Shown here piece by piece: positions 1-10,275 of a stretch of 64,000 nucleotides of DNA; positions within the stretch are counted from its first letter, which is position 1, and every line of letters begins with the position of its first letter. The position numbers were made by a program, and so were the translations under genes. The notes below the pieces were generated by a model, which saw nothing but the letters and a program-made list of their open reading frames with translations, ran no database searches and was not told the origin of the DNA. The DNA lies in assembly GCA_030549335.1 (NCBI GenBank), contig CM060186.1:25459689-25523688 (forward strand), read 5' to 3'. This DNA is from Pontederia crassipes. Its lineage: Eukaryota > Streptophyta > Magnoliopsida > Commelinales > Pontederiaceae.

Positions 1-145
1 AGATCAGTGATAATTACCTAATCAAAGCGTAGTGTGCATAAAGTTATTCATTTTTTTAAAACTTTTTTAACATTTCAACTTTAATCTTTCGATGTTTGCT
101 TCATCAAAATATAATTTTATATGTCATTAAAACTTTGACCCAACA
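1..145 (-). repeat. 3' LTR (partial) of the gag-only Copia element
   Basis: Near-identical to 3477-3619 with a handful of substitutions. It ends in CAACA at 145, equivalent to 3619. The rest lies beyond the window edge. Confidence 0.8.
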
Positions 146-754
146 ATCTCTCCCTTTCTTATGAAGACAAATCGAGAAATATGAAAAAAAAATATAATTT
201 GACGAAAAACTTGTAAAATCTTGTTAAAATAATTTTACTCACCTTAACACTTAATTTTTCGTATAAAATATATTCAGGACATATTTCTCCTATACTTATC
301 TCCCTTTTGTTTCATCAAAAAGTCATTTGTAAATGAAATATATAAGAAACCATATGTAATTCCCCCTTAATCAATTTTTCAAAAAATCTATTCTTCTCCC
401 CTTTTGTCATATAATAGATATGAAGAGTTTGCAACATAAGGTTTTGAAAGATAACTCCCCCTAAGTTTATGGCTATTTTATAATGAAAATCAATCTATGA
501 AAGTCGAAACAAAAATATATTAAGAATTAAAATATGGCATAATACTTTGATTCAACAATGATATCCACGATAAAGTTTAATCATGCTCCCCCTGTCACTA
601 TTGCCAATTTTCATTTATATGTTTCTCTTTTAGAAAATTGTAGTTTGAATTTTTTAGTGACATAAAAAATAGACGATACTATCACCATAACCTTTGTGCC
701 TTCACATCTCCTACTCCATACGTCCTTTGCATGTGAGGCACACCTAAAAAGAAA

Positions 755-2242
755 TCAAGTAATTTTTGGTACCCAAACTTTCTTGGGTCCGATTTTGTTA
801 GATGATGTTCTTTTCGGAACCCAAATCTTGCCATGTCGTAATGATTTTCTTATTTTACATTGATATGCATAATGGCCATGAAACCCGCTTGTAAAACCTT
901 TGAGATGTGATTTTCTATGTTTGGATTTCCAATAAGAATTTTCATGTCCAAAATGATTCCTAAGATTATTTGTTGTTACATGAGAAATAGTCTTATTTTG
1001 TGAGTTCTTCAAAAGGTCATTTTCCTTCTTTACATTGTCTAAAGAACATGCTAGTTTTACAATTTCGCATGCATGTGTAATTTCCAAAGTTTCAATTTCA
1101 TTTTTGAAATTTTCATTTTCCATAAGACATATATCCTTTTCTTCTTTTAATTTTTCAATCTCATGTGTTAACTTGTCATTTTCTTCTTTAAGTGAGAAAT
1201 ATCTTTTTATAAGAGATGAGAGTTCTTTATTCACATCTAAAGAAAGATCTTCTTCGGAAGAGTTTGATGAGTCATAATTTGAATTTGAAGGGTTAGAAAG
1301 TACTTCATCGTCGTGTGCCATCAAGCATGTGTATGCTTCATCACTAGAAGAGCTTGATGAATTACTTGTTTCACTAGACTCTTCATATTTTTTCTTTTTA
1401 CCTTTTCGGAATTTTTCTTCTTTGTGGTGCTTGTATGATTTTCTTGTTGGCTTCTCGTTCTTGTCTTTCTTCTTTAACCAACTTGAGATATTTATCCAAT
1501 TTTCTAGTGTAGAGTGCGAGTTTCTTTTCATCCACTTCCTCTTCGCTTGAGTCTTCTTCTATTGTATTTGTCTTCAATGCCAATGTTTTTTTTTCTTGGG
1601 GGATTTTTCTTCATGATCTTCTTGGATTGAGATCTCATAGTTTAAAAGTGAACCAATAAGATCATCAAAATTCAATTTGTTCAAATCCTTTTCTTCGATT
1701 ACAGTCCTCTTTGTATGCCATTTTGAGGAGAGAGACCTGAGAATCTTTTTCACTTTTTGGGGGTTAGATCTTGGCTCGCCCAAAGAGGCTAAGCCATTCA
1801 AAATATCATTAAACCGAGCTACCATATCATTTATGGATTCATTTTCATGCATTTTGAAAGAATCATATTGATGGTTTAAAATATTCAATTTAGATTCTTT
1901 AACCTTGTCGGTTCCTTCATAAGTGGTGATGAGCTTCTCCCAAATCTTGGTTGAAGATTCACAACTTGAAATCCGATTAAACTTCGTCGAATCCAAAGCA
2001 CAATAAAATATATTTTTCGCTTTCCAATCAAGTTTTGAAAAAATCTTTTGTTTTTCTTTAGAATCAGTAGGTAACTTTTCATGAACATAAAAACATTTTT
2101 CAACTATTTCCCACATGTCGATATCAATAGAACAAATATATGCTTGAAATCTAATTTTTCAATATGCAAAATTTGATGCATTTAAAAGAGGAGGACGACT
2201 AATAGATTGTCCTTCGGTAAAACCAAATCCTCTTGATGCCAT
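755..2242 (-). pseudogene. Broken Copia gag (UBN2-type) polyprotein
   Basis: The start ATG is at 2242-2240 and opens MASRGFGFTEGQ, the usual first residues of this gag family. Codon 28 (2161-2159) is TGA where the family has Trp in the motif FAYWK. The same frame then runs to 1574 with a clear UBN2 gag core (WEKL, ESINDMVARFNDI, LNKLNFDDLIGSLL). It shifts frame in a run of eight A residues near 1585-1595 and again near 1440-1530. The downstream part (1531-755) is acidic and Ser-rich, then a coiled-coil-like segment, then a damaged zinc knuckle (FHGHYAYQC; the first Cys pair is lost), and ends in the repeated motif WVPK. There are at least one nonsense and two frameshift lesions, so it is not translatable as one protein. 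The domain assignment is firm; the clade is inferred. Confidence 0.85.
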
Positions 2243-2358
2243 GGCTCTTGAATATTGTTAAATCTTAAAACAAGATGATTGAATCTTAAAAATATTAAGA
2301 TCTAAAATGATTAGATCTGAAAATGAGAAGATTCAAAAGATCAAAACAAGAGCAACTT

Positions 2359-2370
2359 GCTCTGATACCA
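2359..2370 (-). other. Primer-binding site, initiator-Met tRNA type
   Basis: The minus strand reads TGGTATCAGAGC, the usual PBS of plant Copia elements. It lies two bases inside the LTR end (2373) and about 115 bp upstream of the gag start codon. Confidence 0.85.
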
Positions 2371-2372
2371 AT

Positions 2373-3619
2373 TGTAGGATCTCAAAAGGCACCAAAAGGG
2401 GGGGGGGGTGAATTGGTGTTCAATTGAAAATATCAATTTCACAAAAACCGTCGCGGAAGCACAAAACCGATTCTAAAATCCTTTATAATTCAGATCATAA
2501 ATTCAATATGAATGGGGGGAGAGAGAGAGAGAAAATCAAACTCAAATGGACACGGTGGTTTGTTGACGAGGTTCGGCCACACCTTAGCCTACGTCCCCGC
2601 TCCGACTTCTCGACCTCGAGGCCGTCGGAGATTCCACTAGCACTCCCTTTGTTCCAAATGGGGCAAGGAAGAAAGTCCTTTACACCACCGCCTTTTTCTC
2701 CGTTTTGAGAGGCAAGGCAACCTCTCCTCCTAGGAAGCTAATCTATTTCTCTCGCTCAAGAGGTAAGATTTCGAACCTCTTTTACACTTGAGCTCTCTCT
2801 AATTTTTCTGAACAAAAGTGTTTCTCTCTTTACAAAGCTAAGCTCACAAAAGAAGAAGAGAGAAAGAATGAGAAAGCTATAAAATGAAAACTTCAAGAAA
2901 TGGTCTCTCTTTGACAACTTGAAGCTTTTCTTCAATGAGTGAATGTGTGCTTATGCCTCTGGCTTTGGCACTCCTTTTATAGCCTTCAATGTGTGGAAAA
3001 TTCGTCCAGAAATCATTCCACAAATTCCTCCTTCAAATTTGACCGTTACTGTTCATTTGACTCGCAGGCCGGTCGATCGCACTTCTGGACCGGTCGACCG
3101 GTCTATATGACCGTTGCGTTGATTTTTCAGTTACCGCAGCTGGTCGGTCGACCGGTGTCTCGACCGGTACAGTCTCGCAGTTTTGATTTATAGCCGTTGA
3201 TCGGTCGACCGCTGCATCGACCTGTCTGTCGACTGGTATAGTCTCGACGTCGTCTGGAGCAGCCTCAGTAGTTATCGGTCGACCGGCATCTTCTATTCGG
3301 TCAACAGGTACATCTCGACCGGCCTTCTTTGCGTCGACCGACAGGTTGACCGACTTGCATTCTTTTGATCATAACTTTCTGCACGGTTATCCAAATTAGA
3401 TGATATTGGAATCTATGGAAAGCTATTAGAATTCTCTACAACTTTGATGTTCCACTTTTCTCCAAAACTAATTAGGTCAGTGATAATTATCTAATCAAAG
3501 CGTAGTGTGCATAAAGTTATTCATTTTTCTTTAAACTTTTTTAGCATTTCAACTTTAATCTTTCGAACTTTGCTTCATCAAAATATAATTTTATATGTCA
3601 TTAAAACTTTGACTCAACA
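2373..3619 (-). repeat. 5' LTR of the gag-only Copia element
   Basis: 1247 bp, starting TG (2373) and ending CA (3619). On the minus strand CTATAAAAGGAG near 2971-2981 is a good TATA box, so transcription would run leftwards into gag. The U3 part (3060-3350) is studded with GGTCGACCGG-type palindromes. A G run lies at 2399-2408. The right boundary is set by the point where similarity with 1-145 ends. Confidence 0.85.
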
Positions 3620-5903
3620 CCATGAAATATGGTTTAACTCCAAACTATTGCTTTCTCGACTTTGAGAGAAGCGCACAATGAAGAAACTATGATTTCACGG
3701 GCCGTAAAAGAATTATCACGGTCGTGAAGACACAATTTCACGATCCTATTACCGTAGTTCACGGATCGAGCATCGCTTATTTTTGGAAAAAGAGAACTTA
3801 CGGGCCGTGACACATTTCGCACGACTGTTAAAACATAAGTTCACGGATCCCGCAAGTTTCACGGCTTCTCCATTGATTGGAAAAGATGTCATCACAAGTC
3901 GTGATGATGAGCTAATGGGCCATTACGAGATGAAGTGTTATGAAGACAAGAATGTAACGAGCCGTAACGAAGCCTTTACGGGTCTCACAAAAATGTTGGA
4001 GGAAGTTCATATCGCATAGCGTGCCATGAAACAATAGTCACGAATCTCACAAAAGTTACGCACTACATAAGTTGAGTTTCACGGGCCATTAGTGTTATGT
4101 CACGGGTCGTGAAGTTACTAAGTCATACGTTATAATTAGAAAAGCCTGATTCACGATTGTGAATGATTGAGCCATTAAATCATATTCAAGGGGCATGACA
4201 GACATTGTTTTCGACATGGAAATTTATTTTTGGAAGAATTCTCAACACACAAGGACTTCAACTCTTACCATATGTCTCAGGGATCGATTGGAAACAAATT
4301 AGACCAAAATTTTAGAGTCTTGCAAGACAAAAATTTCAAAATTAATAGAACTCCAAATTTACCTTATCTTACAAGGAAAATGTTTCTGTTTCTTCTCAAA
4401 TTGCATGGAAATTTGAGCCTTTATAAAAAGGGATGCCTGACAGTCAAGAACAATCATTCTAGGGCTTGCTACCAAAGCTTTCAAGCCAAGAATAGAGGAG
4501 CACTTTTGAAGGACGAAGGAGAAGACTTCTACGTAGCACACTCAAGAGATGATTGTGTAGCAGTTCATCATCGTTTCTAAAAGAGTACTCTTCGTTCTAC
4601 ATATTGTTGGGATGATATTTTAGATTTTCATGTTTTATCCATCATTTTATCATTTAGTTTTAGTTGCAAGAGTTTTAGTGAATGAACAAATTTTGATTTT
4701 GGTTAATCAAATAATAAATTATTTAGTTTTTATGAACATGATTGCTGTATTTAATGCTTTCTTCAGATTTTAATGACTTTGGATTAATAATTAATTGATT
4801 ACTATAATCAAATATTTAGTTGATAATTTTCAACCATAATTTATTCTAAACTTTATGTTGAAACAATACATGTCCAGGGGTTTTCACGGGACGGGTTGGT
4901 CCCGACCCGTGAATAAACCCGACCCGACCCGATCAAATATAGTCGGGTCAGGTTGGGTCGTGTCAAGCTGTCCATGGGGGCAAAATCCGACCCAACCCGA
5001 TCCGGTTCGGGTCGGGTCGGGTGGTCGTGTTAACCGACCACCCAATTTTCCTTTTTTTCAATTTTTTCTTACTAATTTTATATTTTTTTAATATAAAAAT
5101 ATTATTTAATATTTATTTTAAAGCAAAAAATAAGTTTTGTAATTATTTAAATATTATTTCAGTATTTAAAACATTTTATTTTATTTCTAAATTCTTTTAA
5201 AGCAAATATAGGCCTAGATTTAAATAAAAATAGAATAAAATTAAAAAAATAATGGGTCATCGGGTCGGGTCAAGTCGACTCGGGTTGGATTTTTCCAACC
5301 CGTACTCGACCCGACCACCAACCTGACCCGACCCAAACTAAATTGGGTCGGGTCGGATTGTCGGGTTCACCGGGTCGACCCAACCCGATGAAAACCCTTA
5401 TACATGTCACAATCTAATAGAACTGTGTGGATTATTGGATTGTGTGGTCTGCGTAATTGACACATGTGGGTGATTAAATAGTTTAACGATTACAACTTAT
5501 TGCATCTTGATTTTAATATGACCGAGGGTAGATCCAGGCGAAGTACTTTCAAATTATTATTGTCTTAAGATAGTTTATTTACTTGGTTAGGGAGATCATA
5601 TCTTCAATGTCCTTAATCCATCTAAGAACTAAATTTGAACTTCACGTGTATACTTGATTTTACAAAAATTATAGATTGTTCTAATTATTATAGATCATCC
5701 TAAGGACCTATGCATCGTTAGCTTTAGACTTTTATCTTTCTGTAATTTTATTTTCTGCACACTTTTATCCCAAAATGTACGTCGTCTCCTATTACCCTAT
5801 GGAATTTGATAAATAAGTAAAATACTTCATCGTGGGTTCGACACTCTACTCTTACACTTTATTACTTGAGCGACTAATGTACTTGCTAGCTATACTGTTA
5901 TCA
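3620..5903 (+). repeat. Ty3/gypsy (Athila/Tat-like) LTR remnant, split by a hAT MITE
   Basis: The 3' end has the layout of these LTRs: GGGTTCGACACTC near 5833, then a pyrimidine-rich stretch, CACTTTATTACTTGAGCGAC, and a GCTAGC block ending in TATCA at 5903. A PBS-like stretch follows. A TATA motif (CTTTATAAAAAGG) lies near 4420-4432. The upstream part (3660-4170) is an array of TCACGGGCCGTGA-like motifs. The left edge meets the Copia LTR at 3619, so the true start may be lost. A related LTR end lies in reverse at 34098. No internal gene is attached, so it is a solo or truncated LTR. Confidence 0.6.
4875..5400. mobile_element. hAT-type MITE made of GGGTCGGGT repeats
   Basis: 526 bp, flanked by the perfect 8-bp target-site duplication TACATGTC (4867-4874 and 5401-5408). 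Terminal inverted repeats are CAGGGGTTTTCA and, reversed, TAAGGGTTTTCA. Both fit the hAT end consensus (C/T)A(A/G)NG. The sub-terminal parts are inverted arrays of GGGTCGGGT / ACCCGACCC; the middle is AT-rich. No transposase. It sits inside the Ty3 LTR remnant. A relative lies at 27430-27967. Confidence 0.85.
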
Positions 5904-5926
5904 ATTTTTGCATCACCAACAACAGT
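5904..5926 (+). other. Decayed primer-binding site region of the Ty3 LTR remnant
   Basis: Directly after the LTR end comes ATTTTTGCATCACCAACAAC, in the position and general form of the TTTTTGGCGCC-type PBS of Athila/Tat elements but mutated. It supports + orientation of the LTR. The tRNA cannot be assigned. Confidence 0.4.
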
Positions 5927-6054
5927 ATTTTTGACTAGTTATCATATATGCTTGCCATGTTACTTCCATAGTTGACAACATGACAACCTCATCCCGGCCC
6001 ATTCGTCATGCTAGAAGGCTATACTATTGATTCCCGAAAAGCTTTGTCAATTAT

Positions 6055-6620
6055 TCTCCCCATCCTTAGGCTCTATCGCTTTTGGGAGGATGCTTGGGTC
6101 TCTTTCACTCCCCTTTCTCTATCTTTTCCACGACTAGCTACCTTAACACAAAATCGACTAGCTACTATTGTGGGCTATTGGTAAGAATCCTTGTTCTCTA
6201 ATGGTATTTGGACACCTCTTTGGCTGAAACTCTATCATATCAACAAGTGGACAACCTCCTATGCTTATTAGAGAGGTTGGATGGGCTAGCACTAGACAAT
6301 TCCAAATGAGATATTTGATATGGATCGCGGGTCAGTTCTCAGGTAATGTTATATTTAAATTGTTGGATGAAGATAATGGGACAAATGATGGTGAACAACG
6401 GATGGATTGTAACCTTATTTGGAAATTGAAAATTTCTCTTCATATTAAAATCTTTGCATGGATCTTCAATGACTTCTAACTAAAAACTTCATATCACAAT
6501 GGTATCCTATAAGCATCACGAGCCCATTGTGTGAGTACAGCGATGAGAATCTGGATAATCTCTATTGGTTCCTTTATGAAAAGGGTTGTATGGAAGGATG
6601 CAGGTTGTCACTGGTTAGAA
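6055..6620 (+). pseudogene. LINE (L1-type) ORF2 remnant, zf-RVT region, part 1
   Basis: Translation from about 6061 gives LYRFWEDAWVSFTPLSLSFP followed by RLATLTQNRLATIV, the conserved block after the reverse transcriptase in plant L1 elements. Then come RYLIWIAGQFSGN and IWKLKISLHIKIFAWIF (zf-RVT core, 6280-6475) and a Cys-containing stretch (PLCEYSDEN, 6525-6560). Stops and frame changes interrupt it (e.g. TAA after VGYW near 6181). The RT and endonuclease domains are missing. It resumes at 7815 beyond a fold-back element. Confidence 0.75.
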
Positions 6621-6621
6621 T

Positions 6622-7813
6622 AAATTACACGAATGATCCCTCAACTTTAAGTCAATTTTCAACTGGTCCCTCAACTTTAATTTGTAATCAGAATGTCCCT
6701 CGTCTTTTATTTTCTTGCACGATTAGTCCTCTTGATCGGTGATAGTGAGTTTCTCGATTGCCTTGCATACGTGGCTGACACATAAGTTGTTTCTCTCTCA
6801 TCCATGTCATTTAAGTAATCCACGTCATTTAACGCTTCAATCCAAGTAAATTACATGGATCGTCCCCCAACTTTGAGTCGATTTCTAAATAGTCTCCCAA
6901 CTTTGATATTATTGCATGATTCATCCACTTGACTGGTAAGAAATAGTCTCCCGATTATCTTGCGATGTGATATTAATAAAATATTTTAACAAGCTGACAT
7001 CACATAATAAAAAAATATTAAAAAAATTTAAGGACGTGGACGAGCTGACAGAGGGGGGGTGCGGTCCCCCCTCTCCAAGCTCGCCCTTTGGCGAGTTGGC
7101 ATAGGGGACGCCAACCCCCCTCTCCAAGCTCGCCCACTGGCGAGCTTCGCACAAGGGGAGCCAACACCCCCTCGCGAGCTCGTCGACGATCCTAAATGAC
7201 TCTCAGTTGAGAGATTATAAAAAATAAAAATAATAGGAGCACCGACGAACTCGCGAGGGGGCGTTAGCGTCCCATGTGCGAAGCTCGCCAGTGGGCGAGC
7301 TTGGAGAGGGGGGCCGACGCCTCCTATGCCAACTCGCCAAAGGGCGAGCTTGGAGAGGGGCCGACACCCCTCCTCTGCCAGCTCGTCTGTGTCCTAAAAT
7401 TTTTATAATATTTTTTATTGTGTGATGTCAACTAGTTAAAATTTTTTATTATATTTTATTATGCAATATCGCAAGATAATCGGGAGATTATTTCTTACCA
7501 GTCAAGTGGATGAATCGTGTAATAATATTAAAGTTGGGGGGACTGTTTAAAAATCGACTCAAGGTTGGGGGATGATCCGTGTAATTTACTTGGTTTGGAG
7601 CGTTAAATGACGTGGATGATTTAAATGATGTGGATGAGAGAGAAATGACTCACGTGTCGGCCACGTATGCAAGGTAATCGAGAAACCCACTATCACCGAT
7701 CAAGAGAACTAATCGTGTAAGAAAATAAAAGATGAGGGACGTTTTTGTTATAAATTAAAATTAGGGGACCAATTGGAAATCGACTCGAAGTTGGGGGACC
7801 ATTCGTGTAATTT
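6622..7813. mobile_element. 1.2 kb fold-back element with ~575-bp inverted repeat arms
   Basis: The left arm (6622-7193) and right arm (7235-7813) are reverse complements with scattered differences; only about 41 bp separates them. The outer ends read AAATTACACGAATG on both strands. Each arm contains the motif set 'ACACGAATGATCCC TCAACTTT' twice (e.g. near 6630 and 6850), so the unit appears to have been duplicated. The inner part of each arm is GC-rich and built from small hairpins of the form GCTCGCC...GGCGAGC. No coding potential. It splits a LINE remnant, so it is a later insertion. A TSD is not obvious. Family not identified. Confidence 0.8.
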
Positions 7814-7814
7814 T

Positions 7815-8045
7815 GAACAAAACTTCGGAATGTGATATTTGGAGAACATATTGATTTGGAGGTTATCGATGAGATATTATCATCAATACAATGAAGCAGC
7901 AACGAGCAATCCCAATTGCATTCTTGTGGTTCATAGACATGGTCTCAATGCAATGAAGTCATATTTAGAGGCGAACACATCTACATAAAAAATGTGGTAA
8001 CATATGCTAAATATATGTGGACAATTGGATGGTGTAATGTAGCAT
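7815..8045 (+). pseudogene. LINE remnant, part 2 (downstream of the fold-back insertion)
   Basis: The frame around 7950-8030 reads EVIFRGEHIYIKNVVTYAKY and ends MWTIGW. It matches the C-terminal part of plant LINE ORF2 (the 'RN.VIFRG' block before RNase H). It is collinear with the fragment ending at about 6620, which shows that 6622-7813 is inserted. No poly-A tail or TSD seen. Confidence 0.6.
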
Positions 8046-9829
8046 ATTTTTTAACTATTTGATCTAATGTAAATGACTTTTGCATCAATACATCTAACAC
8101 AACCATCGTTCTCGCTCTAAAATAAACTCTTATAAATACTGCAAGACAATCAATATCAAACTTAAAATTAGCATCTCTATGTCACAATGAAATTATTTTT
8201 TTACAATCTTATAAATGTCTTTGATAAATATTTTGTAGAAACCCACATTTCCTAAGAAGATTCTCACACACGAGTGGTTGCAGTCGATAGCTTCAGATTT
8301 GGCTCTGTTCATTTGAATGCATTTGCTATTCATGGCATTGCCAACCACAACTCCTCTATTGACCATAAAATAATTTTTTTTTTCAGTTTAATACTAGATT
8401 CACCTATTCACATCTATTTGTCCCATTTTGATTGAAAATAAGATATTTGCTAGGACATCAAGTTTGGATAGTTTGATCGAGTTTGGAAAATTAATTTTTC
8501 AAGTTGTTCCTTATTCATTGGGATCTAATTTTGGTTGGTTGATATGTGCTTCACCTGTCTAAGGACCCAAATTGACCCAATGACTTTGGATCACCTTTGG
8601 ACGTTGTTCATAGGGTCAATTGACTTGGTGAAGACCCTTAGAAGAATATGAATTGTACAAAAGATTTCATGGACTACTAATGATGAAAAATAAGATATTT
8701 ATGGATGTATTAGCTAAAAATGGTCATTTTGAGGTCCTAAAATTTTTCATCCTAATTTTAGTTGATTGAGTTAGCTTCGTTGAAAATATATCTTAAATGT
8801 AATAGACTTCAGTTATCTTGAAATTTTTTTCATTTTTTGGGTTAGTTCATCCCTATTTACTAATCAATTAAGCTTCACATGCTGAATTGAGTTCTTAAAA
8901 ACCACTAGGTTTTGTTAAGTTATTTGAATTAACAAAAAAAAAACAAGAAAGGAAGGAAGCACAACGTGTGAAAGAACATTACAGTAAAATGAATTGAACA
9001 CGATGGTTTGAGCATTCACTATGGAATCATAATGAAGTTTACCAATTAAGAAAAACAAATCAAATTATTAAGCCTCTATAATTTAATATGTTTTGACAAA
9101 ATATGTAAAATGATTCACATCATCTATTGATCATATAGTTTGAGAACATTAATCAATTCGCATGAGTTAAACTTGCCAATTGAGAAAAATGCTTCCAATG
9201 TTTTGCACCTTAAGCGATGAGTTCAATGCAAAGCCAAGAGTGTAAAGTTCTAAGTTTTCAAAGTCATTAGTTGTCTTGTGACAAATATGGAGTTACTATT
9301 TGATAACAAGGCAAAGAGAGAGACACATATGATCAATCTGACATTTGATACGTATATTATCTTGTACTAACTTGGATAAGTTAGAATTAAACTGGTTAAC
9401 CTAATAGTCCGGAGAACTTGCTTGGTCAAATGTGAAGCACTCTAAGGGCCTATTTGATTCAAATTTCATTATGGGCAAGGGAAGTAAATAAATGGGAAGG
9501 AAACTTATGGGAAGAGAAAGAAAGAGAATGAGAGTGATGTATTTAAAGAGAACGGAGAGAATAAATGTTTAGTAATATTTTTTATAAAACAATTATATCC
9601 TTCATATTTCTAATTATATTTAAATTAGGTATGATCATAATAGAATAAATGCATTATCCTCCTTTTCTCTTCCCATTCTTTACTATCCTTTCACCTCCAA
9701 GGTTGAAGGGAAGTTGTCTTTACTACTTATTGGCAAAAAATGGATCACTTGGCTAGTGTTCGATCATGGATTGAATACAATATATTAAATTAGTAGAACC
9801 ATGGGATGCGGATGCACTATGTGAAATAA
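8046..9829. other. AT-rich intergenic DNA, no gene seen
   Basis: No open frame with a recognisable domain on either strand. From 9446 (GGGCCTATTTGATTC) to about 9740 the start resembles a MITE end, but I found no matching inverted end or TSD. Confidence 0.5.
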
Positions 9830-10275
9830 GGGGTAATTTGCACATATATATGATCCTCCAACTTTGCCAAATACTTCTCGTCATCGAACTTTTGTTTGTT
9901 TGTTTTTTTTGCATGACTAATCCTCCAACTTTAATTATTTTGTATTATTCATCCCTTTAACAGAATTTTTTTTAAAATTATCAATTATTATGTCAACCAA
10001 ATTGTTTCTCCTCCAAATCATTTAATTCTTGTAAATAAATAAGGATAACATATTCATGTCATTTGCGTCCAACTTGATATTTATAAGTATAATAATAATA
10101 TATAATATCTGGATAGAGATATGTAAGCAATAATTTGTAGGAAAAATCTATTAGAATTAATATGACGATTTGATCTTGCAAAATAATTAAAGTTGAAGGG
10201 TTAGTTGTGTAAAAGAAAAAGTTCAAAGACAAGAAAGATAGACCCAAAGTTTGAGAACTACAAGTGCAAATCACT
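9830..10275. mobile_element. Small fold-back/MITE related in motif to 6622-7813
   Basis: The outer ends are inverted: GGTAATTTGCAC near 9832 and GTGATTTGCAC reversed near 10274. Inner blocks pair too: CCTCCAACTTTAATTATTTT (9921-9940) with its near-complement around 10176-10196, and a pair around GAACTTTT (9887) and AAAGTTC (10218). Arms are about 150 bp and decayed. The 'CC(T/C)CAACTTT' wording echoes the larger fold-back. No TSD established; no coding. Confidence 0.5.

Larger units (their letters stand above)
1..3619 (-). mobile_element. Gag-only Copia-type LTR retrotransposon (left LTR cut by window edge)
   Basis: Two LTR copies in the same orientation bracket about 2.2 kb of internal sequence. 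The right LTR is 2373-3619; the end of the left LTR is 1-145, and the stretch 3-145 matches 3477-3619 almost base for base. Next to the right LTR, on the minus strand, is TGGTATCAGAGC, the primer-binding site for initiator-Met tRNA. Next to the left LTR is a purine tract (146-160, minus). The internal region holds a decayed gag (755-2242) and then about 600 bp of AT-rich DNA with no protease, integrase, RT or RNase H. That makes it a non-autonomous gag-only element, like those described as TR-GAG. The gag resembles SIRE/Maximus-type Copia families, so an autonomous relative would have to supply pol. Left flank and TSD lie outside the window. Confidence 0.85.

Noticed and set aside
9446-9740. 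Tourist-like start GGGCCTATTTGATTC
   Set aside because: No matching inverted end or TAA/TTA duplication found.
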